Of a DNA stretch of 64,000 bases, positions 52,339 to 61,435 are shown one piece after another; the first letter of the stretch is position 1, and the number at the start of each line of letters is the position of its first letter. The position numbers and the translations under genes are program-made. The DNA is from Streptomyces profundus. GTDB lineage: Bacteria; Actinomycetota; Actinomycetes; Streptomycetales; Streptomycetaceae. The notes under the pieces were generated by a model. That model saw nothing but the letters and a program-made list of their open reading frames with translations, was not told the origin of the DNA and did not search any database. The DNA lies in contig NZ_CP082362.1 in NCBI RefSeq assembly GCF_020740535.1, positions 4,772,501 to 4,836,500 of the forward strand. The letters are read 5' to 3'.

Positions 52339-53160
52339 CTGGTTCTCCTTCTGTCTGCCTGTCTGCGATGAATGCGGCGCGTTGGGGGAGGCCGTCGTCC
52401 GGCGTCATCCTCGCACGTTGCCGGAACCCGGCTGCCTTGAGCAGCGCCCCCACCGCGCCCCGGTACGGGACTCCCCCACGCGGCCCGGAGCAGCCCTCTG
52501 TCCACGCACCCGGCGCCCGGGCGACTGGGCATCGGGCCCGGGGTGGGGGCCATCCGGCTGGGGCGTGGAGCGGTTGCGCCGCGGCGGTCCCACTCGCGCG
52601 TGGGGCGCGGCCGACGGGGCCGGTACCGACCCGGGCCTTCGGCCCTGTTGGGAGGACGCTGCGCGTCCGGGTGGCTGAGCGTCGGGCCCGGCACCGAAGC
52701 GGGCCTTCGGCCCTGCCCGGGACGACACCGTGCGTTCACGGCGGGCCGTCGGTCCGCCATGTCGCCGCGCGCCTACGACGTCCGGAGTCGTCCGGCCGGT
52801 CGGCTCCGGCGCTGAGCGGCTCGGGGTGGCTCCTCAGCGTTGCCGGCCCGCGCGGGCCGCTGGCCCTGAGGGCCGGGAAACGGCCGGGCTTCTCGGCCTG
52901 CCGGCGTTCCGCCTTCCCGGTTTCCCGGCTCCGGGGCTCCGGTCTCTTCCCATCTTCTGAGTTCGGTTCGAGCGCTTGCGCGGCCCCATCGGCCCGGCTC
53001 CCGCCGCACGGAGCGCGGCCGGCCCCGGCTCGATCTTTCGGCTCCGGGCGTGGGCCTTCGGCCTCGCCGTCGGTTGAGCGCCGCGTGCTGCGCGTTCTCG
53101 CCGGACCCCCGGCCCGCGCCGCGCGCTTGCGCTCGTACCGACCCGGCTCCCATTCCCGCA
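52339..53160. other. non-genic stretch upstream of pepN paralogue 1
   Basis: No gene with family character. All six frames are wide open because of GC content, but they give Arg/Ala/Pro/Gly strings. The palindrome GGGCCTTCGGCCC occurs at 52633 and 52701, with a near copy at 53052. The first ~60 nt upstream of 52338 should hold the pepN promoter and ribosome site (GGAGAACC). Confidence 0.55.
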
Positions 53161-54190
53161 GAGCGCGGACGGCCCCGCGGCCCCCGGCCCCTGGGCCCGC
53201 GGCCCTCAGCCTTCCGGCTGCCCGGCGCCCGGCGCCCGGCCCCGGCCCTGCGGCCCCCGGTACTGCGGCCCCCGGTACTGCGGCCCCCGGCCCCCGAGCC
53301 TCCCGGCTCCGGTCTCAGGGCTCCGGTCCCGTGGCCCCCGGTCCCTGGGCCTCCCGGCTCCGGTCTCAGGGCTCCGGGCCCCCGGCTCCTGGCCCCTGGG
53401 CCTCCCGGTGCTTGGCCCCCTGGCCTCCGGCCCGGGGCTTCCTGGCCCCGCATCGCCCGGTCTCCCGGCCCCCGGTCCCCGGCCCCTGGGCCTCCGGGCC
53501 CCCGGCCCTTGGGCCTCCGGGCCTCCCGGCCTCCCGGCCCCTGGGCCCCTGGGCCTCCGGGCCTCCGGGCCTCCGGGCCTCCCGGCCTCCCGGTCTCCCG
53601 GCCCCCGGTCCCCGGCCCTTGGGCCTCCGGGCCCCCGGCTCCTGGCCCCTGGGCTTCCCGGCCCCTGGGCCTCCCGGCGCCCGGCGCCCGAGTCTCCCGG
53701 CTGGGGCGCCCCCGGCCCTCGGCTTACCGGCCCCCGGCTCCTGGCCCCTGGGCTTCCGGGCCTCCCGGCCCGCGGCCCCTGGGCTTCCCGGCCCCTGGGT
53801 CTCCCGGCCCCTGGGTCTCCCGGCCCCTGGGCCTCCCGGCCCCCGAGTCTCCGGGCCTCCGGGCCTACCGGCCCCACATTGCCCGGTCTCCCGGCCCGGG
53901 GCCTCCCGGCTCCCGGCCCCGGCCCTGCGGCCCCCGGCCCTGCGGCCCCCGGTACTGCGGCCTCCGGCCTCCGAGCCTCCCGGCTCCGGTCCCGTGGCCC
54001 CCGGCCCCTGGGCCTCCCGGTGCTTGGCCCCCTGGCCTCCGGCCCGGGGCTTCCTGGCCCCGCATCGCCCGGTCTCCCGGCCTCCGGGCCTCCGGGCCTC
54101 CGGGCCTCCGGGCCTCCCGGCCCCCGAGCCCCCGGCCCCCCGGCCCCGGCCCCTGGGCCTCCCGGCCCGGGGCCGTCGGGCCCCAGCCTT
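53160..54190. repeat. about 1 kb of low-complexity GC repeat with an 80-bp exact duplication
   Basis: Made of imperfect repeats built from CCCGGCCCCTGGG, GGGCCTCC and GGGCTCCGG units. The block 53391-53470 is identical to 54003-54082, an offset of 612 bp. The subrepeat GGCCCCCGGTACTGC recurs near 53250-53290 and again near 53930-53960. Frames across it translate to Pro/Gly/Ala/Leu/Trp strings with no family. It lies between two pepN paralogues. Confidence 0.85.
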
Positions 54191-54268
54191 CGGCCGGCCC
54201 GGGGGCCGGGGCTTCGGGCGGGTCGGGGTGGGTAGCGGTCCGTGGTCGAGGCCGCCCTGGCAAGGGCT

Positions 54269-55279
54269 TCAGTGGGGGAGGACGACGACCCAGTCCGTGG
54301 TGGGGCGGGTGGCCGCGGCCTGGAGGGCGGCGCGGACCGCTGTGGCCTGGCGGCGCCAGGATGTCTGGAGGGCGCGTGGCGGGATCCGTACCAGCGTCAC
54401 GCCGAGCCCCTTGAGGGTCTGCTCGCGGCGGTGGCGTTCGGCGTCCCGGGGGGTGGGCCGCTGGCCGCGCTGGCGGGGGACGCGGGTGTCGAGGTGGATC
54501 GCGACGGCCGCCTCGGGCCAGTAGGCGTCGACCCGGCCGAGGAAGGGCCCGCCCGGCAGCCAGAGGGCGACGTTCCAGCAGGGGTCGGGGAGCCCGCCCT
54601 GGCGGACCATGTGGAAGAGCAGGTCCTCGGCGGCCGGTCGGCCGGCCGCGAGGAGGTCGTCGACGGCCACCGCGACGCCGGGGTCGTCCAGCCAGCCGGC
54701 GTGGTCCAACTCGGCGATCAGGGACCGGGGTTCGCAGTGGCCACGGCGCACCGCCTCGTGTAGCGGCAGCCGGTCCCTGGCGGTGTCCGGCAGATGCGGG
54801 AGCGCGTCGGCCAGCGCGCGGGCGACGGGGGCGACGGGGAGGCCGGCGACCCGTACCGGTCGGGGGAGCCGCGCGGTGCGCGTGATCCGCGCTGGCCCGA
54901 CGGAACGCAGCCGCCTGGTGTGCGGGACCAGTACGTCGACCCGGTCGTCGGGCGCGCCGGGTTCGGGCGCCCTCGCCAGTCCGTGCAGCGCCAGCCCGTG
55001 CAGCGCCAGCGCGGCGAGGCCGGTGAGGACGGCCTCGCCGGAGCCGCCTGCGGTGTAGCGGAGGACGGCGTGCAGCAGTTCGGGTCGGTCCGGCGGGTCG
55101 GCGTGCAGCAGCACCACGCCGGGGAGCGGCATCTGCCAGGGCCCGCCGGGGCGGCAGCGGCGGCGGGTGGCCGCGGGGGAGACCCCTTGGGCGCGCAGCG
55201 CTTCGATGGTGGTCACCCGCCGTGCTGCGTCGGCGAGTTCGGGCCGTTGTCCAGGCGTGAGCGGCACGTCGTGGTTCAT
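54269..55279 (-). CDS. AbiEi/DUF559-like protein (endonuclease-fold C terminus)
   Basis: A 336-residue protein. The N terminus has a helix-turn-helix-like start (VTTIEALRAQGVSPAATRRR) followed by GGPWQMPLPGVVLLH and ALTGLAALALHGL-type strands, the pattern of AbiEi-like/DUF4095 proteins. The C terminus (about 215-330) resembles a DUF559/Vsr-like nuclease fold: LGRVDAYWPEAAVAIHLDTR with acidic residues, then RRREQTLKGLGVTLVRIPP. Chromosomal actinobacterial genes of this kind are common and have no clear toxin partner; none is adjacent here. ATG at 55279. Nuclease activity is not shown. Confidence 0.65.
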   Translation of the reverse strand: MNHDVPLTPGQRPELADAARRVTTIEALRAQGVSPAATRRRCRPGGPWQMPLPGVVLLHADPPDRPELLHAVLRYTAGGSGEAVLTGLAALALHGLALHGLARAPEPGAPDDRVDVLVPHTRRLRSVGPARITRTARLPRPVRVAGLPVAPVARALADALPHLPDTARDRLPLHEAVRRGHCEPRSLIAELDHAGWLDDPGVAVAVDDLLAAGRPAAEDLLFHMVRQGGLPDPCWNVALWLPGGPFLGRVDAYWPEAAVAIHLDTRVPRQRGQRPTPRDAERHRREQTLKGLGVTLVRIPPRALQTSWRRQATAVRAALQAAATRPTTDWVVVLPH

Positions 55280-55390
55280 GCACCGGCGATTCCCGCTGGG
55301 CACCCGTTCGGCTACCTCTGTTACACAGCCGTGGAGAAACAGCGACATCCCGCCGCGCTTCGGGCAAACGTTCCCCCTGGCGAGGGGGTT

Positions 55391-55428
55391 GACGCCGTGC
55401 GGCCGGCGCGCACCGGCCGCACGGCGTC
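55391..55428. terminator. 16-bp perfect hairpin after pepN paralogue 2
   Basis: Arms 55391-55406 and 55413-55428 are exact reverse complements (GACGCCGTGCGGCCGG) around CGCGCA. It begins 5 nt beyond the stop of the leftward pepN at 55433. Confidence 0.85.
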
Positions 55429-55432
55429 GGGG

Positions 55433-58024
55433 TCAGACGTCGGCGGCCTGGGCGTCGAGGGCGCGGGCCAGATCGGCTCGGGCCTCGATGACCAGCCGTC
55501 GCAGGGCCGGCGGCGCCGACTCGTGGGCCGCCAGCCAGGCGTCGGTGGCGGCCAGGGTCTCGGGCGAGTCCTGGAAGGCGGGGAAGAGACCGCGCACGAT
55601 GTCCATGGCGATCTCGATGGTCCGCTCCCGCCAGACGTCCCCGATGACGGCGAAGTACCGCTCGGCATAGGGCGCCAGCAGCTCCCGCTGGTCCGGCTCG
55701 GCGAAGCCGTCGATGCTCGCCTCGACGAGCGCGTTGGAGAGCCGGTCGCTCTCCACCACCGCGGCCCAGACCTCCTCCTTGACCTTGGCGTCGGGGCGCG
55801 CGGCCAGGGCGCGGACCTGGTGACGGTTGCCCGAGGCGGTGTCGTCCCTGGCGCGTTCGGCCTGGATCTCGTCCAGGCCGACGCGGCCACCGCCGGCCAG
55901 CGCCTTGACCAGCAGCCAGCGCAGCTCCTGGTCGACGTCGAGCCCGTCGATCCTGGCGTTGCCGGCGAGCAGCCCGGACAGCAGCTGGAAGTCGCTGTCG
56001 GACGTGGCACTGCTGGCGAAGAAGCGGACCCAGGCCAGCTGTTGGTCGCTGGCCGGCTCGGCGCGCCGCAGCTCGCCGAGCGCGGCCTGGGCCAGCCGCG
56101 CGCCGGCCTCGGCGCGGCGCGGCGCCGGCGTGTAGGAGTGCAGCGCCGTGCCCGCCCAGGCGTGCACCATCTGGAGCACGCCGATCTCGGACTCGGCGCC
56201 GGCGAAGTCCCGTACCAGCGCGAGGAAGTCGCGGGCCGGCAGCAGCGCGTCCCTGGTGAGGTTCCACAGCGCCGACCAGCACAGGGCGCGGGCCAACGGG
56301 TCCTCGATATCGCCCAGACGGGAGCGCAGGGTGTTCAGCGAGTCCTCGTCGAACCTGGTCTTGCAGTAGCTCAGGTCCTCGTCGTTGACCAGGATCAGCT
56401 CGGGCCGCTCCGCGCCCGTGAGGGCCGGCACGGCGGTGAGCTCGCCGGCCACGTCGATCTCGGCCTGGGCGTAACGGGTCAGCGCGCCGACGCCGTTCTC
56501 CCGCCGGTAGAGGCCGACGGCGATCCGGTGCGGGCGCAGCGTGGGGTGGGCGGGGTCGGCCTCCTGCCGCACGGACAGCTCGGTGATCCGACCGTCGGCG
56601 GCGTAGGTGACCTGCGGGGTGAGGGAGTTGACGCCGGCGGTCTGGAGCCAGGCGGCGGCCCACTCGGCCATGTCCCGGCCCGAGGTCTCGCCGAGCACGG
56701 CCAGCAGATCCCGCAGCGTGGTGTTGCCGTAGGCGTGGCGCTGGAAGTAGCGGCGGGCGCCCTCGAAGAACGCGTCCTTCCCGACATAGGCGACCAGCTG
56801 CTTGAGCACCGAGGCGCCCTTGGCGTAGGTGATCCCGTCGAAGTTGAGCTTGGCGTCCTGGAGGTCGCGGATGTCGGCGGTGACGGGGTGCGTGGTGGGC
56901 TGCTGGTCGGCCTGGTAGGCCCACGCCTTGCGGCGGTTGGCGAAGCTGATCCAGCCGCCGCTGAACTCGGTCGCCTCGACCAGCGCGTAGGCGCCCATGT
57001 AGTCGGCGAAGGACTCCTTGAGCCAGAGGTCGTCCCACCACTCCATGGTCACCAGGTCGCCGAACCACATGTGCGCCATCTCGTGCAGCAGGGTGTTGGC
57101 CCGGCCCTGGTAGGCGGCCCTGGTGGTGCGGCCCCGGAAGACGTACTCCTCGCGGAAGGTGACGCAGCCCGGGTTCTCCATCGCGCCGAGGTTGTACTCG
57201 GGGACGAACGCCTGGTCGTACTTGCCGAACGGGTACGGGTAGCCGAAGTGGTCGTGGAAGAAGTCCAGGCCGCTTCGGGTGGTGTCGAGGATCGTCTCGG
57301 CGTCGAAGTGCGGGGCCAGCGCCTTGCGGCAGAGGGCGCCCAGCGGGATGTCCAGCGTCTCGCCGTCGTCGAGGCGGCGCCGGTAGGAGCCGGCGACATA
57401 GTGGTAGGGGCCGGCGACGACCGCGGTGATGTAGGTGGAGATCGGCCTCGTGGTCGCGAACCGCCAGGTCGCCGCCGTGCCGCCGGTCAGCTCCTCGCGC
57501 CGCTCCTCGGCCCCGTTGCTGAGCACCACCCAGTGCGCGGGCGCGGTGATCCGGAAGGAGAACGGCGCCTTGAGGTCCGGCTGTTCGAAGTTGGCGAACA
57601 CCCGCCGGGCGTCGGCCGGCTCGTACTGGGTGTAGAGGTAGATCTCCCCGTCCTCGGGGTCGGTGAAGTGGTGCAGCCCCTCGCCGGTGTGGCTGTAGGC
57701 GCAACTGGCGTCCACCACCAGCTCGTTCTCCGCGCGTAGCGCGCGCAGCGTGATGCGGGTGCCGTCGAAGACCTGGTCCGTCGCCAGCGAGGCTCCGTTG
57801 AGGGTCACCGAGTGCACATGGGGGGCGAGGAGGTCGACGAAGCTGTCGGCGCCCTCCTCGGCGCTGGCGAAGCGGATGGTGGTGGTGGAGCGGAAGGTGC
57901 GCGGCCCCTCGGCCGGTGGCGGGTCGGTGGCGGCGCGCAGGTCGAGTGCGACGTCGTAGCCGTGCACCGTCAGCAGCCTGGCCCGCTCGCGGGCTTCGTC
58001 GCGGGTGAGGTTCTCTCCGGGCAC
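55433..58024 (-). CDS. pepN: aminopeptidase N (M1 metallopeptidase), paralogue 2
   Basis: An 863-residue M1 aminopeptidase with the same domain order as the one at 49777. The recognition motif is GAMENPG; the zinc site is HEMAH with the third ligand Glu in KESFADY; the ERAP1-like C terminus ends in DLARALDAQAADV. The catalytic set is complete. GTG at 58024 (VPGENLTRDEA) follows AGGGAG at good spacing. The two paralogues differ in the GAMEN-following residue and zinc-site variant (HELAH versus HEMAH), so they may have diverged in substrate preference. Confidence 0.96.
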   Translation of the reverse strand: MPGENLTRDEARERARLLTVHGYDVALDLRAATDPPPAEGPRTFRSTTTIRFASAEEGADSFVDLLAPHVHSVTLNGASLATDQVFDGTRITLRALRAENELVVDASCAYSHTGEGLHHFTDPEDGEIYLYTQYEPADARRVFANFEQPDLKAPFSFRITAPAHWVVLSNGAEERREELTGGTAATWRFATTRPISTYITAVVAGPYHYVAGSYRRRLDDGETLDIPLGALCRKALAPHFDAETILDTTRSGLDFFHDHFGYPYPFGKYDQAFVPEYNLGAMENPGCVTFREEYVFRGRTTRAAYQGRANTLLHEMAHMWFGDLVTMEWWDDLWLKESFADYMGAYALVEATEFSGGWISFANRRKAWAYQADQQPTTHPVTADIRDLQDAKLNFDGITYAKGASVLKQLVAYVGKDAFFEGARRYFQRHAYGNTTLRDLLAVLGETSGRDMAEWAAAWLQTAGVNSLTPQVTYAADGRITELSVRQEADPAHPTLRPHRIAVGLYRRENGVGALTRYAQAEIDVAGELTAVPALTGAERPELILVNDEDLSYCKTRFDEDSLNTLRSRLGDIEDPLARALCWSALWNLTRDALLPARDFLALVRDFAGAESEIGVLQMVHAWAGTALHSYTPAPRRAEAGARLAQAALGELRRAEPASDQQLAWVRFFASSATSDSDFQLLSGLLAGNARIDGLDVDQELRWLLVKALAGGGRVGLDEIQAERARDDTASGNRHQVRALAARPDAKVKEEVWAAVVESDRLSNALVEASIDGFAEPDQRELLAPYAERYFAVIGDVWRERTIEIAMDIVRGLFPAFQDSPETLAATDAWLAAHESAPPALRRLVIEARADLARALDAQAADV

Positions 58025-58245
58025 GCTTATGACTCCCTGTTGTGACGTGCTTCTTTCCGCCTCGCGCTGGGCCGGCGTGAAAGGCCTCGGCCCGGCGTTC
58101 CTCGCGCGGGCGCGTGTCAGCATGTCACGGGAGGCCGGACGCCGCACGGTGGAATGCGATCGGCGCACGTCGTGTTGGCCACGACGCGGGGCGCGGCGCG
58201 TCCGGGTCCCGCCGCGCCCGACAACCCTGCGAAGAGGAGACACAG

Positions 58246-58893
58246 ATGGCGGAGAACGCGACCGGGGACGTGGTGCGGGCGGACTTCTGGTTCGACCCGC
58301 TCTGCCCCTGGGCCTGGATGACCTCCCGCTGGATGCTGGAGGTCGAGAAGGTCCGCCCGGTGCGGGTCAGCTGGCATGTGATGAGCCTGGCCGTGCTCAA
58401 CGAGCCGAAGCTGGACGAGCTGCCCCCCGAGTACGCCGAGCTGCTCCGCGAGGCCTGGGGCCCGGTGCGGGTCTGTATCGCGGCGGAGCAGGCGCACGGC
58501 AACGAGGTGCTCGGCCCGCTCTACACGGCGCTCGGCGAACGCTTCCACCACCGGGGCCTGGAGAAGAACCGCGCCACGCTCGTCGAGGCGCTGGAGGAGG
58601 CCGGCCTGCCGGCCGAGTTGGCCGACGCGGCCGAGTCCGACGCCCTCGACACCGAGCTGCGGGCCTCGCACAAGGTGGGCATCGACCTGGTCGGCCAGGA
58701 CGTCGGCACCCCGGTGATCTCGGTGCCCGGCGCCGACGGCGAGCCGATCGCCTTCTTCGGCCCGGTGGTCACCCCGGCGCCCAAGGGCGAGGCGGCGGCG
58801 CGGCTCTGGGACGGGACGCTGCTGGTGGCGAGCACGCCCGGCTTCTACGAGATCAAGCGGACCAGGGACGTGGGCCCCCAGTTCGACGTCTGA
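58246..58893 (+). CDS. DsbA-like, mycothiol-dependent oxidoreductase (Rv2466c-type)
   Basis: A 215-residue thioredoxin-fold protein of the DsbA/FrnE-like group. The active-site region is FDPLCPWAWMTSRWM at about 18-32; only one Cys is present (CPWA), where Rv2466c has CPWC, so it would act as a one-Cys mycothiol enzyme. A helical insertion follows (about 60-150), then VGTPVISVPG, the cis-Pro loop. Relatives reduce nitro compounds or substrates using mycothiol. ATG at 58246 follows AGAGGAG. It is divergent from the leftward pepN, with a promoter region of about 220 nt. Confidence 0.85.
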   Translation: MAENATGDVVRADFWFDPLCPWAWMTSRWMLEVEKVRPVRVSWHVMSLAVLNEPKLDELPPEYAELLREAWGPVRVCIAAEQAHGNEVLGPLYTALGERFHHRGLEKNRATLVEALEEAGLPAELADAAESDALDTELRASHKVGIDLVGQDVGTPVISVPGADGEPIAFFGPVVTPAPKGEAAARLWDGTLLVASTPGFYEIKRTRDVGPQFDV

Positions 58894-58934
58894 GCGCCCG
58901 GCGCCCGACCTGGGATCACCTCGGGCATGTGAGA

Positions 58935-58967
58935 CGGCCCCCGCGCGATGCCTCCGCGCGGGGGCCG
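58935..58967. terminator. 13-bp perfect bidirectional hairpin
   Basis: Arms 58935-58947 (CGGCCCCCGCGCG) and 58955-58967 pair exactly around a 7-nt loop. It lies between the convergent DsbA-like gene and superoxide dismutase gene and can serve both. Confidence 0.9.
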
Positions 58968-59049
58968 CTCCCGTGACCGGCCCGCCCCACCCCGGCGGGG
59001 CGTGAGAAGACGATCGGGCGGAACCGGGGCCCAAGGTCGCCGCGCCGCG

Positions 59050-59691
59050 TCAGGGCGCCAGCGTCAGCGCGGCGGCGTTGGTCCTGGCCGCGGTGTAACG
59101 GGCCGCGACGTCCTGCCAGTTGACCACGCGCCACATCGCCTCGACGAAGTCCACCTTCTGGTTGCGGTACTGGAGGTAGAAGGCGTGCTCCCAGGCGTCG
59201 AAGACCAGCAGCGGAACGGAGCCCTGGCCGACGTTCCCCTGGTGGTCGTAGATCTGCTCCACCACGAGACGCCCGCTGACCGGCTCGAACGCCAGCACGC
59301 CCCAGCCGGAGCCCTGGGTGGTCGCCGAGGCCTTGGAGAGCTGGGCCTTGAACTTCGCGAAGGAGCCGAACGACTCGGCGATGGCGTCCGCCAGCTCCCC
59401 CGTGCCGTCCCTCTCCAGCGGCTCGCCCCCACCGTCACCGGTCATGTTGCGCCAGTAGATGGAGTGCAGGATGTGGCCGGAGAGATGGAACGCGAGGTTC
59501 TTCTCCAGCCCGTTGATCGAGTCCCAGGCGTCCTTGTCCCGCGCCTCGGCGAGCCGGTCCAGGGTGTCGTTGGCCCCTTTGACGTAGGCCGCGTGGTGCT
59601 TGTCGTGGTGCAGTTCGATGATCTCCCCGCTGATGACCGGCTCCAGGGAGGCGTAGTCGTAGGGGAGGTCGGGGAGCGTGTAGATGGCCAT
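59050..59691 (-). CDS. sodF: superoxide dismutase, Fe/Mn type
   Basis: A 213-residue cytoplasmic dismutase converting superoxide to peroxide and oxygen. Metal ligands are in [10 protein letters not shown] (His near 27), [13 protein letters not shown] (His near 75), and [14 protein letters not shown] (Asp and His near 160-165). Fe and Mn forms cannot be separated by eye here; the streptomycete iron enzyme is SodF. ATG at 59691 follows GGAGACAGG. In Streptomyces sodF is repressed by nickel-Nur; two palindromes sit just upstream (59712-59743). The strong hairpin at 58935-58967 ends transcription. Confidence 0.93.
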   Translation of the reverse strand: MAIYTLPDLPYDYASLEPVISGEIIELHHDKHHAAYVKGANDTLDRLAEARDKDAWDSINGLEKNLAFHLSGHILHSIYWRNMTGDGGGEPLERDGTGELADAIAESFGSFAKFKAQLSKASATTQGSGWGVLAFEPVSGRLVVEQIYDHQGNVGQGSVPLLVFDAWEHAFYLQYRNQKVDFVEAMWRVVNWQDVAARYTAARTNAAALTLAP

Positions 59692-59711
59692 GCCGTTGCC
59701 TGTCTCCACTA

Positions 59712-59743
59712 ATTGCGAGTGATGTGCAATAGCGGAACGCTAT
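59712..59743 (-). promoter_or_regulatory. two overlapping palindromes upstream of superoxide dismutase
   Basis: ATTGC at 59712-59716 and GCAAT at 59726-59730 form a perfect inverted repeat with a 9-nt spacer. Overlapping it, ATAGCG-GAA-CGCTAT spans 59729-59743. They lie 21-52 nt upstream of the start codon. The first resembles a Nur box (TTGCA-N5-TTGCAA), though its spacing is one base longer. Confidence 0.55.
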
Positions 59744-60204
59744 CAGTAGTGCCCGATCGGCGCCTTGCGGAGCACGACCTCCGTGCCGGCCGCCTCCACC
59801 GTCATCCCGCACCCCCGGTAGAAGTCGACGGCCGCCCGACCGTCCGTCAGCACCCACAGCTCCCGATGGCCGCCGGCCAGCGCCCAGGACTCGACGGCGG
59901 CGAACAGCGCGCGGCCCACCCCGCGCCGCCGGTCCTCCGGGCGCACCACCACCCCGATCAGCCAGGGCCCGGCCGTCCGGCGGTCCGGCGGATCCCGCAC
60001 GGCCAGGCCCATCCCGCCCAGCACCCTCCCGTCGTCATGGGCCACCCAGGTCGCCGGCAGCGTCTCGCGGCCCGACTCGGCCTCGGCCAGCGCGATCCAG
60101 TCGGCCAGCCGTTCCCGACCCGGCTCCCCGCCCCACTCGGCGAAACGGATCCGCGCGAGGGGAACGGTCAACTCCGGTCGCTCGGCAAGCAGTTCGATCA
60201 ACAT
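59743..60204 (-). CDS. GNAT-family N-acetyltransferase
   Basis: A 153-residue acetyltransferase. The acetyl-CoA site is VVRPEDRRRGVGRALFAAVE at about 90-109, after the LIGVV strand; the fold ends in AAVDFYRGCGMTVEAAGTEV. The start is uncertain: ATG 60204 is used, ATG 60246 adds 14 residues (MRWRLRSELADTVR). Neither has a strong ribosome site. It is divergent from bioY; its stop is about 50 nt upstream of the superoxide dismutase start on the same strand. Confidence 0.82.
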   Translation of the reverse strand: MLIELLAERPELTVPLARIRFAEWGGEPGRERLADWIALAEAESGRETLPATWVAHDDGRVLGGMGLAVRDPPDRRTAGPWLIGVVVRPEDRRRGVGRALFAAVESWALAGGHRELWVLTDGRAAVDFYRGCGMTVEAAGTEVVLRKAPIGHY

Positions 60205-60295
60205 TCGAACAGTGTCGGCAAGCTCACTCCGAAGACGCCACCGCATTCGGCTAGCGTCGGATGGTCCCGCTCGTTCGAAGCTCTGGAGTACACCC

Positions 60296-60901
60296 ATGAG
60301 TTCAGCCGTCGTCAACGGCAGCCCGCGTGCCGTGCTGGCCGATCTGCTCCCCGCGGCCAGCCACTCCGCGGCGCGCGTGAGAGACGTGGCGCTGATCCTC
60401 GGCGGCGCCGCGCTCACCGGCGCCGCGGCCCAGATCGCCGTCCCCGTCCCCGGCTCTCCCGTCCCCGTCACCGGACAGACGTTCGCCGCGCTGCTGATCG
60501 GCGCCTCCTTCGGCACCGGCCGCGCCATGCTGTCCATGACCTTCTACGTGCTCGCCGGCATGGCCGGGATGCCGTGGTTCTCCGAGGGCACCTCCGGCTA
60601 CGGCATGCCGTCCTTCGGCTATCTGCTCGGCATGCTGCTGGCCGCCGCCGTGGTCGGCGCCCTCGCCCGCAGGGGCGGCGACCGCACGGTGCCGCGCACC
60701 ATCGGCACCATGGCGCTGGGCAGCGTCATCATCTACGGCATCGGCGTCCCCTACCTCGCGCTGGCCACGGGGATGTCGCCGAGCGAGGCGATCTCCGCGG
60801 GCCTGACGCCCTTCCTGCTCGGCGACGCCCTCAAGGTGGCGCTGGCCATGGGTGCGCTGCCGGCCGCCTGGCACCTGCTGGGACGGCGCTCGGGGGACTG
60901 A
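60296..60901 (+). CDS. bioY: biotin transporter BioY (ECF S component)
   Basis: A 201-residue membrane protein with six hydrophobic segments. Family motifs are visible: QIAVPVPGSPVPVTGQTFAA, GTGRAMLSMTFYVLAGMAGMP (shortened here to its core), and PFLLGDALKVALA. It binds biotin for import, alone or with the shared ECF energy module. No bioM/bioN genes are adjacent. ATG at 60296 follows GGAGTACACCC. It starts a rightward run with rpiB and the nei-like gene. Confidence 0.93.
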   Translation: MSSAVVNGSPRAVLADLLPAASHSAARVRDVALILGGAALTGAAAQIAVPVPGSPVPVTGQTFAALLIGASFGTGRAMLSMTFYVLAGMAGMPWFSEGTSGYGMPSFGYLLGMLLAAAVVGALARRGGDRTVPRTIGTMALGSVIIYGIGVPYLALATGMSPSEAISAGLTPFLLGDALKVALAMGALPAAWHLLGRRSGD

Positions 60902-60958
60902 CGTCCGGGGCGGGAGCCGGCGGCGGACGACCGCCGGCGCCATGCCATATTGGGGGCC

Positions 60959-61435
60959 ATGCGCGTCTACCTCGCCTCCGACCACGCCGGATACGAACTG
61001 AAGAACCACCTGGTCGACTGGCTCGCCCAGCACGGCCACGAGCCCGTCGACTGCGGCCCCACCCACTACGACGCCGAAGACGACTACCCCCCGTTCTGCC
61101 TGCGCGCGGCCGAGCGGGTCGCCGCGGAGCCCGAGGCCCTCGGCGTCGTCATCGGCGGCTCGGGCAACGGCGAGGCCATCGCGGCCAACAAGGTCACCGG
61201 CGTCCGCTGCGCCCTGGCCTGGAGCGAGGAGACCGCGCGCCTGGGCCGCGAGCACAACAACGCCAACGTGCTCAGCGTCGGGGCCCGGATGCACACCACG
61301 GACGAGGCCACCTCGTTCGTCGCCGTCTTCCTCGACACCGCCTACTCGGGCGCCGAGCGCCACAGCCGGCGGATCGACATGCTCGCCGCCTACGAGACGG
61401 ACGGCACGCTGCCCCCGCTGCCCGAGCAGGACTGA
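60959..61435 (+). CDS. rpiB: ribose-5-phosphate isomerase B
   Basis: A 158-residue RpiB/LacAB-family sugar isomerase of the pentose phosphate pathway. Visible are SDHAGYELK at the N terminus, GVVIGGSGNGEAIAANK with the anion-binding loop, and EHNNANVLSVGAR. The active-site position that is Cys in E. coli RpiB reads as Ser (GGSGNG), as in mycobacterial RpiB, which uses a Glu. ATG at 60959 follows TTGGGGG. Its stop overlaps the next ATG (TGATG), coupling it to the DNA glycosylase. Confidence 0.93.
   Translation: MRVYLASDHAGYELKNHLVDWLAQHGHEPVDCGPTHYDAEDDYPPFCLRAAERVAAEPEALGVVIGGSGNGEAIAANKVTGVRCALAWSEETARLGREHNNANVLSVGARMHTTDEATSFVAVFLDTAYSGAERHSRRIDMLAAYETDGTLPPLPEQD

Noticed and set aside
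52368..54524. Very long frames on both strands (for example 718 codons rightward)
   Set aside because: They consist of Pro/Gly/Ala strings from the GC repeat and have no family character; all six frames are open.
53865..57704. A 1,279-codon leftward frame
   Set aside because: It is the shadow of pepN paralogue 2 and the neighbouring gene in another frame, continued into the repeat.
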